Notes under the pieces: generated by a model
What the model saw: the letters and a program-made list of their open reading frames with translations, nothing else
Database searches by the model: none
What the model was told of the DNA's origin: nothing
In this document: positions 8,562 through 16,651 of the stretch, in pieces
Layout: every line of letters starts with the position of its first letter
Position numbering within the stretch: the first letter of the stretch is position 1
Position numbers and translations under genes: made by a program
Assembly: GCF_036345255.1 (NCBI RefSeq)
Contig: NZ_CP107783.1
Span: forward strand, 3,521,501 to 3,585,500
Direction: 5' to 3'
Source: Streptomyces sp. NBC_00569
GTDB taxonomy: Bacteria > Actinomycetota > Actinomycetes > Streptomycetales > Streptomycetaceae
Length of the DNA: 64,000 bases

Positions 8562-9557
8562 CTACCCGGCGGTCTTCACCTCAGAAACCCTGGTGTTCCC
8601 CTGGGTAAGCCGACGCCTGCGCCACAGCACGATCGGCGCGGCGCCCGCGAGGCCGAGCGCGCCCGGGGCCGCTCCCATCGCGGCCTTCAGGCCCGGCTGG
8701 TCGAAGGTGTCCGGCACAGGCAGGGTCGTCCAGCGGGTGGGCGGCCAGGCGACCACGATCGCGCGGCCCACGACGTTGTCCACCGGGACGAAGCCCTGGT
8801 TGCTGTCCTGCTGGTGGTACCGGGAGTCCATGGAGTCCTGGCGGTGGTCACCCATGACCCAAACTTTGCCGATGGGTACGGTGACCTTGAACTTGCCGCC
8901 CACATTGTCGTCGGTGCACGGGGTGTTCCCCGGGTAGACGTACGGCTCGTCGAGCGCCTTGCCGTTGACCGTGAGCGGTCCCGTCCCGTTGCACTCGATG
9001 GTGTCGCCGCCGACGCCGATGACGCGCTTGATGAGGTCCTTCTCGTTCGTGGACGGCATGAGGCCGATCCAGCCGAGAACGCGCTGCACCGGATTCGGCT
9101 CGGCCGTCGGCTCGTCCTTCAGCCAGCCGTCCGGGTCGTGGAAGACGATGACCTCGCCGCGCCCGGGCTCGGACCCGAACCACGGCGTCAGTTTGTCGAC
9201 GAGCACGCGGTCGCCGATCTGCAGGGTGTTCTCCATCGACGCCGACGGAATCGAGAACGCCTGCACCAGGAAGGTCTTGATGACCAGCGCCAGAACCAGC
9301 GCGATGACGATGAGGAGCGGAAGCTCCTTCCAGAAGGAGCGGGGCCTCTTCGCCTGACCGCCCGACCTGCTGCCGCCGACGGAGCCGTCTCCCGGGCCGT
9401 CGCCGTGGCCACCACCGTGTCCGTTGCCGTCCACGCCGTCACTCTCGAGGTTCACGGCGCCCGTCGCGGCCGCTGCCGCTCCGTCGTCGGATCGCCCGGG
9501 CTGCTCGTCGGGCCCATGCCCTGACCGCGCGCCGACCGCCAAGTCCCCCACATCCAC
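8562..9557 (-). CDS. sipY: Type I signal peptidase (SipY-like)
   Basis: Signal peptidase of about 331 residues. A long Gly/Asp-rich cytoplasmic N-terminus (first 80 residues) leads to the membrane helix LPLLIVIALVLALVIKTFLV. The catalytic Ser is in SIPSASMENT, the Lys in DLIKRVIGVGGDTI, and the GDHRQDSMDSRYH box is complete. A C-terminal hydrophobic segment (AAMGAAPGALGLAGAAPIVL) followed by WRRRRL suggests a second anchor. The GTG start has GGAGTGAGGAG just before it; a GTG two codons later would be spaced better. Its first 119 bp lie within the 3' end of sipX, in another frame. Confidence 0.9.
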   Translation of the reverse strand: MDVGDLAVGARSGHGPDEQPGRSDDGAAAAATGAVNLESDGVDGNGHGGGHGDGPGDGSVGGSRSGGQAKRPRSFWKELPLLIVIALVLALVIKTFLVQAFSIPSASMENTLQIGDRVLVDKLTPWFGSEPGRGEVIVFHDPDGWLKDEPTAEPNPVQRVLGWIGLMPSTNEKDLIKRVIGVGGDTIECNGTGPLTVNGKALDEPYVYPGNTPCTDDNVGGKFKVTVPIGKVWVMGDHRQDSMDSRYHQQDSNQGFVPVDNVVGRAIVVAWPPTRWTTLPVPDTFDQPGLKAAMGAAPGALGLAGAAPIVLWRRRRLTQGNTRVSEVKTAG

Positions 9558-10524
9558 TCCTCACTCCGTGCCGCTGCCTGTCGTCCCATACGCGATGCAG
9601 GCCCACCACTCCCATAACGAGCGGGAGTTCCGCAGGGCTCGGGAGAGGGATCGATCCGTTCAGATCCGTGGAGGCCACCCTATGCGACGGTTGCGCGGCT
9701 GCGGCCGACCTGTTCTGCGCGGCGGCCACAGTCGCGTAGGTGCTCGGCTCCGGGAGCGTGCTCCAGTGACCGACCGGCCAGGCGATGACGCGGGCCCGGC
9801 CGACGACCGACTTCTCCGAGACGGTGCCGCTGAAGGCCTCGGTGCGGTGGAAGCGGGAGTCGGCCGAGTTGGAGCGGTGGTCGCCCATCACGAACAGGCG
9901 CCCCTTGGGCACCTTGACCTCGAACTCGAACTTTGACGGCACGTCACCCGGATGGATGTACGGCTCGTTCAGGGGCGTCCCGTTGACCGTGACGCGGCCC
10001 TGTTTGTCGCAGCACTTGACGGTGTCACCGCCGACCGCGACGACCCTCTTGATGAGATCGCGCTCGTCGTCCGAGGGCAACAGGCCGATCCAGGTGAGAC
10101 CTTCCTTCACCTGCTTGACGCCGACAGGGGCGTCCTTCTTCGTTCCCTGTTCCTGTTCCAGCCACTTACCGGGGTCCTTGAAGACGACGACGTCGCCGCG
10201 GTGCGGCTTCGCGCCGAACCACGGGGTGAACTTGTCGACGAGGACCCGGTCGCCGATCCTGATCGTCTGCTCCATGGAGCCGGACGGGATCACGAAGGCC
10301 TGGACGAGGAACGTCTTCAGGACGAGTGCTATCAGCAGCGCCACCCCGATGAGGAGCGGGATCTCCTTGAGCGCGGAGCGCCGTCGGCGTCGCTTGACCT
10401 TGCGCGCCAGCCTGCGCCGCTCGGCACGGCCCGGCAGCGGCGGGCTGCCGGCGCGGCGCGTCCCGGTGGGCAGGCGGGTGTCGCCGCCGCCCCTGCGCGA
10501 GTGGGAGCGTCCGCGGTTACCCAT
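9439..10524 (-). CDS. sipX: Type I signal peptidase (SipX-like) with a long basic C-terminal tail
   Basis: Signal peptidase of about 361 residues. An Arg-rich cytoplasmic N-terminus ([19 protein letters not shown]) precedes the membrane helix LLIGVALLIALVLKTFLV. The catalytic Ser is in VIPSGSMEQT, the Lys in DLIKRVVAVGGDTV, and GDHRSNSADSRFH is the C-terminal box. After a short hydrophobic stretch (ELPLVMGVVGL) the reading frame runs on for about 70 Arg/Gly-rich residues that overlap the sipY start by 119 bp. The ATG overlaps the sipW stop; a GTG two codons upstream is possible. The tail may be real or may reflect a lost stop codon or frameshift. Confidence 0.88.
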   Translation of the reverse strand: MGNRGRSHSRRGGGDTRLPTGTRRAGSPPLPGRAERRRLARKVKRRRRRSALKEIPLLIGVALLIALVLKTFLVQAFVIPSGSMEQTIRIGDRVLVDKFTPWFGAKPHRGDVVVFKDPGKWLEQEQGTKKDAPVGVKQVKEGLTWIGLLPSDDERDLIKRVVAVGGDTVKCCDKQGRVTVNGTPLNEPYIHPGDVPSKFEFEVKVPKGRLFVMGDHRSNSADSRFHRTEAFSGTVSEKSVVGRARVIAWPVGHWSTLPEPSTYATVAAAQNRSAAAAQPSHRVASTDLNGSIPLPSPAELPLVMGVVGLHRVWDDRQRHGVRSGCGGLGGRRAVRAWARRAARAIRRRSGSGRDGRREPRE

Positions 10525-11215
10525 GGGCACCGCCGGGTGCGGGCACGCGCGCGTAGACGTCGTTGCGGGACAGGGAGCCCCAGTGGCCCGTCGGCCAGGC
10601 GATCCACTGGGCCTTGCCGATCACATCGCCCACGGGGACCATGCCGCCGCCGGGTGCGCCCAGGTAGTCGCGTGAGTCCCGGGAGTCGCCCCGGTGGTCA
10701 CCGAGCAGGAAGAGGGTGCCGTCGGGCACGACGAGGTCGAAGGGGACCTCGGAGGGGGTGTTGCCGGGGTACAGGAACGTGCTCTCGTCCACCGGTTCGC
10801 CGTTCACCGCGATCCTCCCCCTGCTGTCGCAGCAGACCACATGGTCTCCCCCCACGCCCACGACCCGCTTGATGTAGTCGGCGTCACCGAAGTACCCGGT
10901 CCCGTCGAAGACAACGACATCGCCCCGCTGCGGCTCAGCACCGAAACGGTACGCCAACTTGTTTACGAGAACGCGGTCCCCGACCCTCAATGCGGGCTCC
11001 ATGGAACCGCTGGGGATCTGGAAGGGCTGCATCACGAAGATGCTCAGCAGGAGCAGCAGAACGAGTCCGAGCAGCGCCGACAGGGTCAGGCGGCCACCGG
11101 GAAGCCAGGACGCGGCCCGCGACACAAACGCGAAACGCGACCGCTCCTCCCCGCCCTCGTGTACGGAGGGGTGGGAGGCGCGATCGCGTTCCGTTGTCTG
11201 TGCTTCGGTGTCCAT
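10517..11215 (-). CDS. sipW: Type I signal peptidase (SipW-like)
   Basis: First signal peptidase of the array, 232 residues. One membrane helix (LTLSALLGLVLLLLLSIFVM) precedes the catalytic Ser in QIPSGSMEPALRVGD; the base Lys is in YIKRVVGVGGDHV, and GDHRGDSRDSRDY is the complete box. Unlike its neighbours it lacks a clear C-terminal membrane helix. It follows rplS by 45 bp in the same direction and overlaps sipX by 8 bp, so sipW-X-Y form an operon and may partly be read from the rplS transcript. The symbol follows the S. lividans naming. Confidence 0.9.
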   Translation of the reverse strand: MDTEAQTTERDRASHPSVHEGGEERSRFAFVSRAASWLPGGRLTLSALLGLVLLLLLSIFVMQPFQIPSGSMEPALRVGDRVLVNKLAYRFGAEPQRGDVVVFDGTGYFGDADYIKRVVGVGGDHVVCCDSRGRIAVNGEPVDESTFLYPGNTPSEVPFDLVVPDGTLFLLGDHRGDSRDSRDYLGAPGGGMVPVGDVIGKAQWIAWPTGHWGSLSRNDVYARVPAPGGAHG

Positions 11216-11260
11216 CGAGGCCAGATGCTATCCGGCCCGGCTGTGACCCCGTGCGCGAGC

Positions 11261-11611
11261 TCAGTTGTCGCGCTTCTCCTTGATCTTCGCGGCCTTGCCG
11301 CGCAGGTCGCGCAGGTAGTAGAGCTTCGCGCGACGCACGTCACCGCGGGTGACGAGCTCGATCTTCTCGACGATCGGGGTGTGCACCGGGAAGGTGCGCT
11401 CGACGCCGACAGAGAAGGAGACCTTGCGGACCGTGAAGGTCTCGCGGACACCGGCGCCCTGGCGGCGGATGACTACGCCCTTGAACTGCTGCACACGGGA
11501 GCGGTTGCCCTCGATGACGCGGACGTGGACGTTGACGGTGTCACCCGGGCGGAAGGCCGGGATGTCGCTGCGCAGCGACGCGCTGTCGACGGAGTCGAGC
11601 AGGTGAGACAT
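11261..11611 (-). CDS. rplS: 50S ribosomal protein L19
   Basis: Large-subunit protein at the 30S-50S interface, 116 residues, the usual length. Signature segments are visible: [59 protein letters not shown] and [20 protein letters not shown]. It is downstream of trmD after a 133-bp gap, the conserved rpsP-rimM-trmD-rplS order. The gap probably holds its own leader or promoter. Confidence 0.97.
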   Translation of the reverse strand: MSHLLDSVDSASLRSDIPAFRPGDTVNVHVRVIEGNRSRVQQFKGVVIRRQGAGVRETFTVRKVSFSVGVERTFPVHTPIVEKIELVTRGDVRRAKLYYLRDLRGKAAKIKEKRDN

Positions 11612-11744
11612 GATCGTCTGCTTTCTTCACCGATGCCACAGGTCATCGGCGGGAATGTTCGAAATGAGGATTCGGTAGCTGATCGCGTCGGGCGGGCGTC
11701 GTTCCCCCTGTGGCAGGGGCGCACGCTGGACGTACAGCAGCGGC
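11612..11744 (-). promoter_or_regulatory. trmD-rplS intercistronic region with two small hairpins
   Basis: 133 bp between trmD and rplS on the coding strand. Two inverted repeats are present: CCGATG with CATCGG (11630-11649, 8-nt loop) just before the rplS start, and CCCCTG with CAGGGG (11705-11719, 3-nt loop). Other phyla have an L19 leader controlling rplS, but the sequence does not obviously match that fold. It may be a leader, a weak terminator/antiterminator or a promoter region. Confidence 0.4.
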
Positions 11745-12566
11745 CTATTGTTCCACGGCTGCGGGGTCTCGCCCAAATCGGCCGTCGGGGCCGGGCCGCC
11801 AGCCCAGGATGGAGAGCATCTCGCGGTCCTTCTTGTCGAAGACCGAGGGGTCGCAACGCTCCACGAGATCGGGCCTGTTGCGGGTGGTGCGCCGCAGCGC
11901 CTCGTCCCTGCGCCAGCGCGCGATCTTGCCGTGGTGGCCGCTGAGCAGCACGTCGGGGATGCCCTGGCCGCGCCACTCGGGGGGCTTGGTGTAGACGGGC
12001 CCTTCGAGGAGGTTGGCCATGGCGCCGGGCGCGAAGGAGTCGTCCCGGTGGGACTCGGCGTTCCCGAGGACCCCGGGCAGCAGTCGCGCGACGGCCTCCG
12101 TGACGACGAGCACGGCGGCCTCTCCGCCGGCCAGCACGTAGTCGCCGATGGAGACCTCGTAGACCGGCATCCGGGTCGCGTACTCGTCGATGACACGGCG
12201 GTCGATGCCTTCGTAGCGCGCGGGCGTGAAGACCAGCCAGGGGCGCTCGGAGAGCTCGACGGCGAGCTCCTGGGTGAAGGGGCGGCCGCTGGGCGTGGGG
12301 ACGACGAGGGCGGGGCCGTGGGACCCGGTCTCGTAGCCGTCGGCGAGCACGTCGTCGAGGGCGTCGCCCCAGGGGCCGGTCTTCATGACCATGCCGGGGC
12401 CGCCGCCGTACGGGGTGTCGTCGACCGTGTTGTGCCGGTCGTAGGTCCACTCCCTGAGGTCGTGCACCCGTACGTCGAGCTGCCCGCGCGCGCGGGCCTT
12501 GCCGACGAGGGAGACGTTCAGGGGGTCGAGGTACTCGGGGAAGATCGTGACGACGTCGAGCCGCAT
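11745..12566 (-). CDS. trmD: tRNA (guanine-N1-)-methyltransferase TrmD
   Basis: SPOUT-class enzyme that methylates G37 of tRNAs reading CNN codons, using S-adenosylmethionine; 273 residues. Start [20 protein letters not shown] and the motifs VDDTPYGGGPGMVMK, FTPARYEGIDRRVIDEYATR, SIGDYVLAGGEAAVLVVTEA and RLLPGVLGNAESHRDDSF form the knotted cofactor site and tRNA-contact loops. The ATG overlaps the rimM stop, giving a coupled rimM-trmD pair. No unusual feature. Confidence 0.97.
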   Translation of the reverse strand: MRLDVVTIFPEYLDPLNVSLVGKARARGQLDVRVHDLREWTYDRHNTVDDTPYGGGPGMVMKTGPWGDALDDVLADGYETGSHGPALVVPTPSGRPFTQELAVELSERPWLVFTPARYEGIDRRVIDEYATRMPVYEVSIGDYVLAGGEAAVLVVTEAVARLLPGVLGNAESHRDDSFAPGAMANLLEGPVYTKPPEWRGQGIPDVLLSGHHGKIARWRRDEALRRTTRNRPDLVERCDPSVFDKKDREMLSILGWRPGPDGRFGRDPAAVEQ

Positions 12567-13144
12567 CAGGCGCCGCCCGCCTCGGAGTGCTCGCCGGAGT
12601 CGTCGTCCGCGTCGCGGCTGGAGGCGATCTCGGCGCGGTCGTCGATGAGCCCGGGCGGCGGGTCGATGATCGCCCGCTGCTCCTCCAGGTCGATCTCGGT
12701 GACGATCTCCTCGACGAAGGGGATCATCACCTCGCTGCCGTCGGGGCGCTCCACGATGAACAGGTCCTGCGAGGGCAGGTGCGAGATCTCGGTGATCCGG
12801 CCGACCTCGACACCGTCCGTGGTGACCACGTCCAGGTCCATCAGCTGGTGGTCGTAGAACTCGTCCTCGTCCTCCGGCAGTTCCTCCGGGTCGACCTCGG
12901 CGATGAGGAGCGTGTTGCGCAGCGCCTCGGCGGCCGTACGGTCGCGTACGCCCTCGAAGCGGAGCAGGAGGCGGCCGCTGTGCACGCGGCCGGTCTCGAT
13001 CGTCAGCGGCCCCGCGGAGGCGGGGTCGGTGGCGAGCACGGCACCGGGGCCGAGCCGCAGCTCGGGCTCGTCGGTACGTACCTCGACGGTGACCTCGCCC
13101 TTGATGCCGTGGGCGCGGCCGATGCGCGCGACTACCAGCTGCAC
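12566..13144 (-). CDS. rimM: Ribosome maturation factor RimM
   Basis: 30S assembly factor that binds S19 through a C-terminal PRC barrel; 192 residues. The N-terminal RimM domain begins [20 protein letters not shown], with [20 protein letters not shown]; the linker has [20 protein letters not shown] and the PRC barrel [20 protein letters not shown]. An acidic tail of about 30 residues ends EHSEAGGA, longer than in many relatives. The start is GTG, with AGGAG about 5 nt upstream. It is preceded by a strong intercistronic hairpin. Confidence 0.96.
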   Translation of the reverse strand: MQLVVARIGRAHGIKGEVTVEVRTDEPELRLGPGAVLATDPASAGPLTIETGRVHSGRLLLRFEGVRDRTAAEALRNTLLIAEVDPEELPEDEDEFYDHQLMDLDVVTTDGVEVGRITEISHLPSQDLFIVERPDGSEVMIPFVEEIVTEIDLEEQRAIIDPPPGLIDDRAEIASSRDADDDSGEHSEAGGA

Positions 13145-13171
13145 GTGAACAACTCTCCTGTCATACGGCCA

Positions 13172-13207
13172 CGGGCCGGGGACGGCCCTGAGGCCCTCCC
13201 CGGCCCG
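13172..13207 (-). promoter_or_regulatory. Stable intercistronic hairpin between khpA and rimM
   Basis: Perfect 11-bp stem, CGGGCCGGGGA at 13172-13182 and TCCCCGGCCCG at 13197-13207; the loop itself contains a GGCC-CTGA-GGCC mini-stem, making a nearly continuous long hairpin. No T-tract follows. It separates the ribosomal rpsP-khpA part from rimM-trmD, so it could attenuate transcription or mark an RNase processing/stability site that sets different expression levels. Confidence 0.6.
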
Positions 13208-13245
13208 AGCCGGTGCTTCATTTGTCGCCGAACCGTTGGTCCGGC

Positions 13246-13485
13246 TCAGCGAACCTGGTCCACGTCGACGAGGTCGACGCGGACACCGCGGCCGCCGATG
13301 GCGCCCACGACGGTACGCAGGGCACGCGCGGTGCGGCCGTTGCGGCCGATCACCTTGCCGAGGTCATCGGGGTGGACCCGGACCTCGAGAACGCGCCCAC
13401 GGCGCAGGTTGCGCGAGGCGACCTGCACATCGTCGGGGTTGTCGACGATGCCCTTCACGAGGTGCTCAAGAGCCTCCTCGAGCAT
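13246..13485 (-). CDS. khpA: KH-domain RNA-binding protein KhpA
   Basis: Single type-II KH-domain protein of 79 residues (KhpA/YlqC, UPF0109). The GxxG loop is GRNG in [20 protein letters not shown], followed by the terminal strand VRVDLVDV. Start [20 protein letters not shown] is typical. In Gram-positives KhpA pairs with KhpB and affects small RNAs and cell elongation. It begins 2 bp after the rpsP stop, so the two are co-translated. Confidence 0.93.
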   Translation of the reverse strand: MLEEALEHLVKGIVDNPDDVQVASRNLRRGRVLEVRVHPDDLGKVIGRNGRTARALRTVVGAIGGRGVRVDLVDVDQVR

Positions 13486-13487
13486 GC

Positions 13488-13925
13488 TCAGGCCTCGGTG
13501 GACTCGGTGGACTCGGCCGGGGCCTCGTCCGCCTTCTTGTCAGCCTTCTTGGCCTTCGGGGTGATGGCCTCGCCCTTGGCGTCGTCGCCCTCGAGACCCT
13601 TGGTGAAGGCCTCGAACGCGGCGCGCTTGTCCTTGGGCTCCGCGACGAGCAGCGGCGCGGGGGCCGGCAGGCCCTTGTGCTTCTGCCAGTCACCGGTGAG
13701 CTTCAGGATGGCCATGACCGGCTCGGTCGGCTGGGCGCCGACGGACAGCCAGTACTGGGCACGCTCCGAGTTGACCTCGATGCGCGAGGGGTTCTGCACC
13801 GGGTGGTACAGACCGATCTCCTCGATGGCCCGGCCGTCACGGCGGGTACGGGAGTCGGCGACGACGATGCGGTAGTGAGGCGAACGGATCTTGCCCAGAC
13901 GCTTCAGCTTGATCTTGACTGCCAC
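13488..13925 (-). CDS. rpsP: 30S ribosomal protein S16
   Basis: Small-subunit assembly protein, 145 residues. The S16 core [37 protein letters not shown] and [16 protein letters not shown] fills the first 85 residues; the rest is an Ala/Lys/Glu-rich actinobacterial extension ([20 protein letters not shown]). The GTG start has GGAGACACCACTCCA upstream; a longer reading with ATG lacks the S16 start. It heads the rpsP-khpA-rimM-trmD-rplS group. Confidence 0.96.
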   Translation of the reverse strand: MAVKIKLKRLGKIRSPHYRIVVADSRTRRDGRAIEEIGLYHPVQNPSRIEVNSERAQYWLSVGAQPTEPVMAILKLTGDWQKHKGLPAPAPLLVAEPKDKRAAFEAFTKGLEGDDAKGEAITPKAKKADKKADEAPAESTESTEA

Positions 13926-14146
13926 TGGAGTGGTGTCTCCTGGTCTTGACGTGGTTGGGCACAACGGGATGCCACGTGGGGTTGCGGTACTCGGGGTGCC
14001 CGATGGACGCGTCAGCCGGAGGCGAGAGGGTTCCTATGCGGCTGTCGAGTACAGCTAGCCATTGTGCCATACGCCGGCGGGGCGGCCGAACCTGGTCCGG
14101 ACGCCCCGCAGCAGGTCGTACACCCTCACCGAAGATCAGCCGGAGA

Positions 14147-14743
14147 TCACCCGACGCCCGCGCCGACGGCTTCCGGGATGCGGAACGGCTTGCCGCAGCC
14201 GCCGCAGACGATCGGGGCCTGGGCGAGGACCGAGGGCACCACGCGCACATTGCGCCCGCAGTCGCAGACCGCCTTGACGCGGACGCCGCCCCCGGAGGAG
14301 CCGTGCCGCGCGGCCGGGCCGCGGAAGCTGCGCTTGGTGTCCGCGGCCGTGGCCACGGTGTGCGCTTTGAGGGCGCTCTTGAGCCGCTCGATCGTCGGCC
14401 GGTAACGCTGCTTCGCCTCGGGGTTGAGCGTCACCAGCGAGAAGCCGCTGCTGGGGTGCGGTTCCTCGGGGTGGTCGAGGCCCAGCTCTTCGGCGATGGC
14501 GAGGAATCTGCGGTTGTGGTACCGGCCGGCGCGGGAGGTGTCGCGGACTCCTCGGGCGGCGGCGATGCCATGGACTGCCTCATGGAGGAGTCGCTCGAAG
14601 GAGAGCTCGTGTCCGCAGGCGGACGACGACTCCCCGATCAGGGATTCGGGCGCGGCTAGATCTGGCAGCTCAGGGTGGTGCCGCTGAATGTCGGCCCACG
14701 CCTGTGCCAGCTCTGCGGCGAGAACAGGTGGTGTCGTGCTCAC
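14147..14743 (-). CDS. SprT-like zinc metalloprotease-family protein
   Basis: Predicted metalloprotease-like protein of 198 residues. LLHEAVHGIAAARGV contains HExxH, and a third candidate zinc ligand is in RAGRYHNRRFLAIAEELGL, the SprT/Spartan arrangement. A C-terminal zinc ribbon is marked by CDCGRNVRVVPSVL and CGGCGKPFRIP. No signal peptide. It starts at GTG and is preceded by a 270-bp gap after proS. The SprT fold is linked to DNA-protein crosslink repair in eukaryotes, but many bacterial members are uncharacterised; the role here is inference. Confidence 0.75.
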   Translation of the reverse strand: MSTTPPVLAAELAQAWADIQRHHPELPDLAAPESLIGESSSACGHELSFERLLHEAVHGIAAARGVRDTSRAGRYHNRRFLAIAEELGLDHPEEPHPSSGFSLVTLNPEAKQRYRPTIERLKSALKAHTVATAADTKRSFRGPAARHGSSGGGVRVKAVCDCGRNVRVVPSVLAQAPIVCGGCGKPFRIPEAVGAGVG

Positions 14744-15013
14744 GTCGTGACAACGAGCCGGGATGCCTCTGTGTTCCTATTCCGGGGCATCCCAAATAAT
14801 TTGCACGTACCAGTCAGTTGCCGCTCATGCGTCCGGACGAGGGCGGGTGCGCTGATCTGCGGAGAAGCCTCACAGCTCACACCAAGGTGGTGCGTAGGTA
14901 TACGTACGCCCCGGCGCGTAGACGATGTCCGCACGCCGGGGCGACTGTGTCCCTCTGATGCGCAAGGGGCCTTTCGGCCTCTCTCGCGCCGCTCGCTTCG
15001 CGGGTGGGGTGGC

Positions 15014-16429
15014 TCAGTACGCGCGCGCCACGACGGCGACGTTACCCGCCGCGTCATCCGCGTCCGGCACCGCCCCGTCCTCGGTGACCAGGCACCGTAC
15101 GGAGACGGAGTGCTCGGCCAGCGCGGCCTCGCCCGCCTCGCCGAGCGTGGCCCACGGGATGCGGGCCCAGCCGCCCGAAGCGGCGGCCTCGACGGCCTCG
15201 TCGACCGTCGTCACATCGGCCGTGCGGGACTCGCGGCGCTCGCGCGCCTGCTTCAGGAGCAGCGCCTGGTCCTCTTCCAGAACGGTGGGCAGCAGCGCGG
15301 CGAGCGCCTCTACGGCCACCGGCTCCTTGCCGCCCGGGATGCGCCTGGCCAGCATCGCCGTGCCGTTCTCCAGGTCGCGCGGGCCGATCTCGACGCGTAC
15401 GGGCACTCCCTTGAGTTCCCAGTCGACGGCGCGGCGGCCGAACGGGGTGTCCGTGCGGTCGTCGACGTGGACGCGGATGCCGGCCGCCTGAAGGGCGCCG
15501 CCGATCTCGTGGACCTTGGCCAGAACGGCGTCGTCCCCCTTGATGGCCAGCACGACGACCTGAGTGGGGGCGAGCCGGGGCGGGATCCTCAGGCCGTTGT
15601 CGTCGCCGTGCATCATCACGAGCGCGCCGATCATGCGGGTGGTCGATCCCCAGGAGGTCTGCCAGACCAGTTCCTGCTTGCCCTCCTTGGACAGGTACTG
15701 GGTGTGGAAGGCCCTGGCGAAGTTCTGGCCGAGTTCGTGGCTGGTGCCCAGCTGGAGGGCCTTGCCGTCGCCCATCATCCCTTCGAGCGTGAGGGTGTTG
15801 ACGGCGCCGGCGAAGCGCTCCTTGGCGGTCTTGCGGCCGAGGACGACGTCCATCGCGAGGACGTCCTGCATGAAGTCCGCGTACACGTGCCGGTGGATGC
15901 GGGCCGCGAAGTCGCGGGCCTCCTCGTACGTGGCGTGCGCGGTGTGGCCCTCCTGCCAGAGGAACTCCGTGGTGCGCAGGAAAAGTCGGGGGCGCAGCTC
16001 CCAGCGGACGACGTTCGCCCACTGGTTGATGAGGAGGGGCAGGTCGCGGTAGCTCTGCACCCACTTGGCGAAGTACTCGTTGATGATCATCTCGGAGGTG
16101 GGGCGGACGACGGCGGGCTCCTCGAGCTCCTTGCCGCCGCCGTGCGTGACCACGGCGAGTTCGGGCGCGAACCCCTCGACGTGTTCGGCCTCCTTGTGGA
16201 GGTACGACTGCGGGATCAAGAGCGGGAAGTACGCGTTCTGGGTGCCCGTCTCCTTGATGCGGGCGTCCATGTCCTGCTGCATCCGCTCCCACAGGCCGTA
16301 GCCGTACGGTCGGATGACCATCGTGCCGCGCACCGGACCGTTGTCGGCCAGCTCGGCCTTGTTGACGATGTCCTGGTACCAGCGCGGGAAGTCCTCTGCC
16401 TGAGGCGTGAGGACGGGTGTCTTGGCCAT
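15014..16429 (-). CDS. proS: Prolyl-tRNA synthetase, archaeal/eukaryote type
   Basis: Class II aminoacyl-tRNA synthetase of 471 residues that charges tRNA-Pro. It lacks the editing insertion of bacterial-type ProRS and ends in the ...VVARAY C-terminal Tyr found in the archaeal/eukaryote-type group. Motif 1 region: MVIRPYGYGLWERMQQ; motif 2: VVRWELRPRLFLRTTEFLWQ followed by EGHTAHAT; motif 3: QTSWGSTTRMIGALVMMHGD. The anticodon-binding domain occupies the last 180 residues. The ATG at MAKTPVLTPQAEDF was chosen over one three codons upstream; neither has a clear ribosome site. It may be a second ProRS, since many Streptomyces carry a bacterial-type copy elsewhere. Confidence 0.93.
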   Translation of the reverse strand: MAKTPVLTPQAEDFPRWYQDIVNKAELADNGPVRGTMVIRPYGYGLWERMQQDMDARIKETGTQNAYFPLLIPQSYLHKEAEHVEGFAPELAVVTHGGGKELEEPAVVRPTSEMIINEYFAKWVQSYRDLPLLINQWANVVRWELRPRLFLRTTEFLWQEGHTAHATYEEARDFAARIHRHVYADFMQDVLAMDVVLGRKTAKERFAGAVNTLTLEGMMGDGKALQLGTSHELGQNFARAFHTQYLSKEGKQELVWQTSWGSTTRMIGALVMMHGDDNGLRIPPRLAPTQVVVLAIKGDDAVLAKVHEIGGALQAAGIRVHVDDRTDTPFGRRAVDWELKGVPVRVEIGPRDLENGTAMLARRIPGGKEPVAVEALAALLPTVLEEDQALLLKQARERRESRTADVTTVDEAVEAAASGGWARIPWATLGEAGEAALAEHSVSVRCLVTEDGAVPDADDAAGNVAVVARAY

Positions 16430-16651
16430 GGCGCGCATGCTACGGCGCGATGACGCCCGGTCGGCATTCTTTTTGACCGCGCGGCGCAGGCCCGCGGCGG
16501 TGCGCGAAGGCCCTTGGGAACACCCCCTAGACGGGACGACGGATGCGGAGTTCTCTGGCATACGGGGGAACTGCGAGCGCACATGTACGGGGGCGGACGA
16601 ACCGCAGGAACACGGCACAGCAGTAACTCTCGGCGGATTGGGGCGCTTTCG

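Noticed and set aside
14744..15013. Possible tRNA gene in the proS-SprT gap
   Set aside because: No cloverleaf or T-arm consensus found by eye. A tRNAscan run would settle it.
14675..16453. 592-residue open frame opposite proS
   Set aside because: Shadow frame caused by high third-position GC; proS on the other strand has complete class II synthetase motifs.
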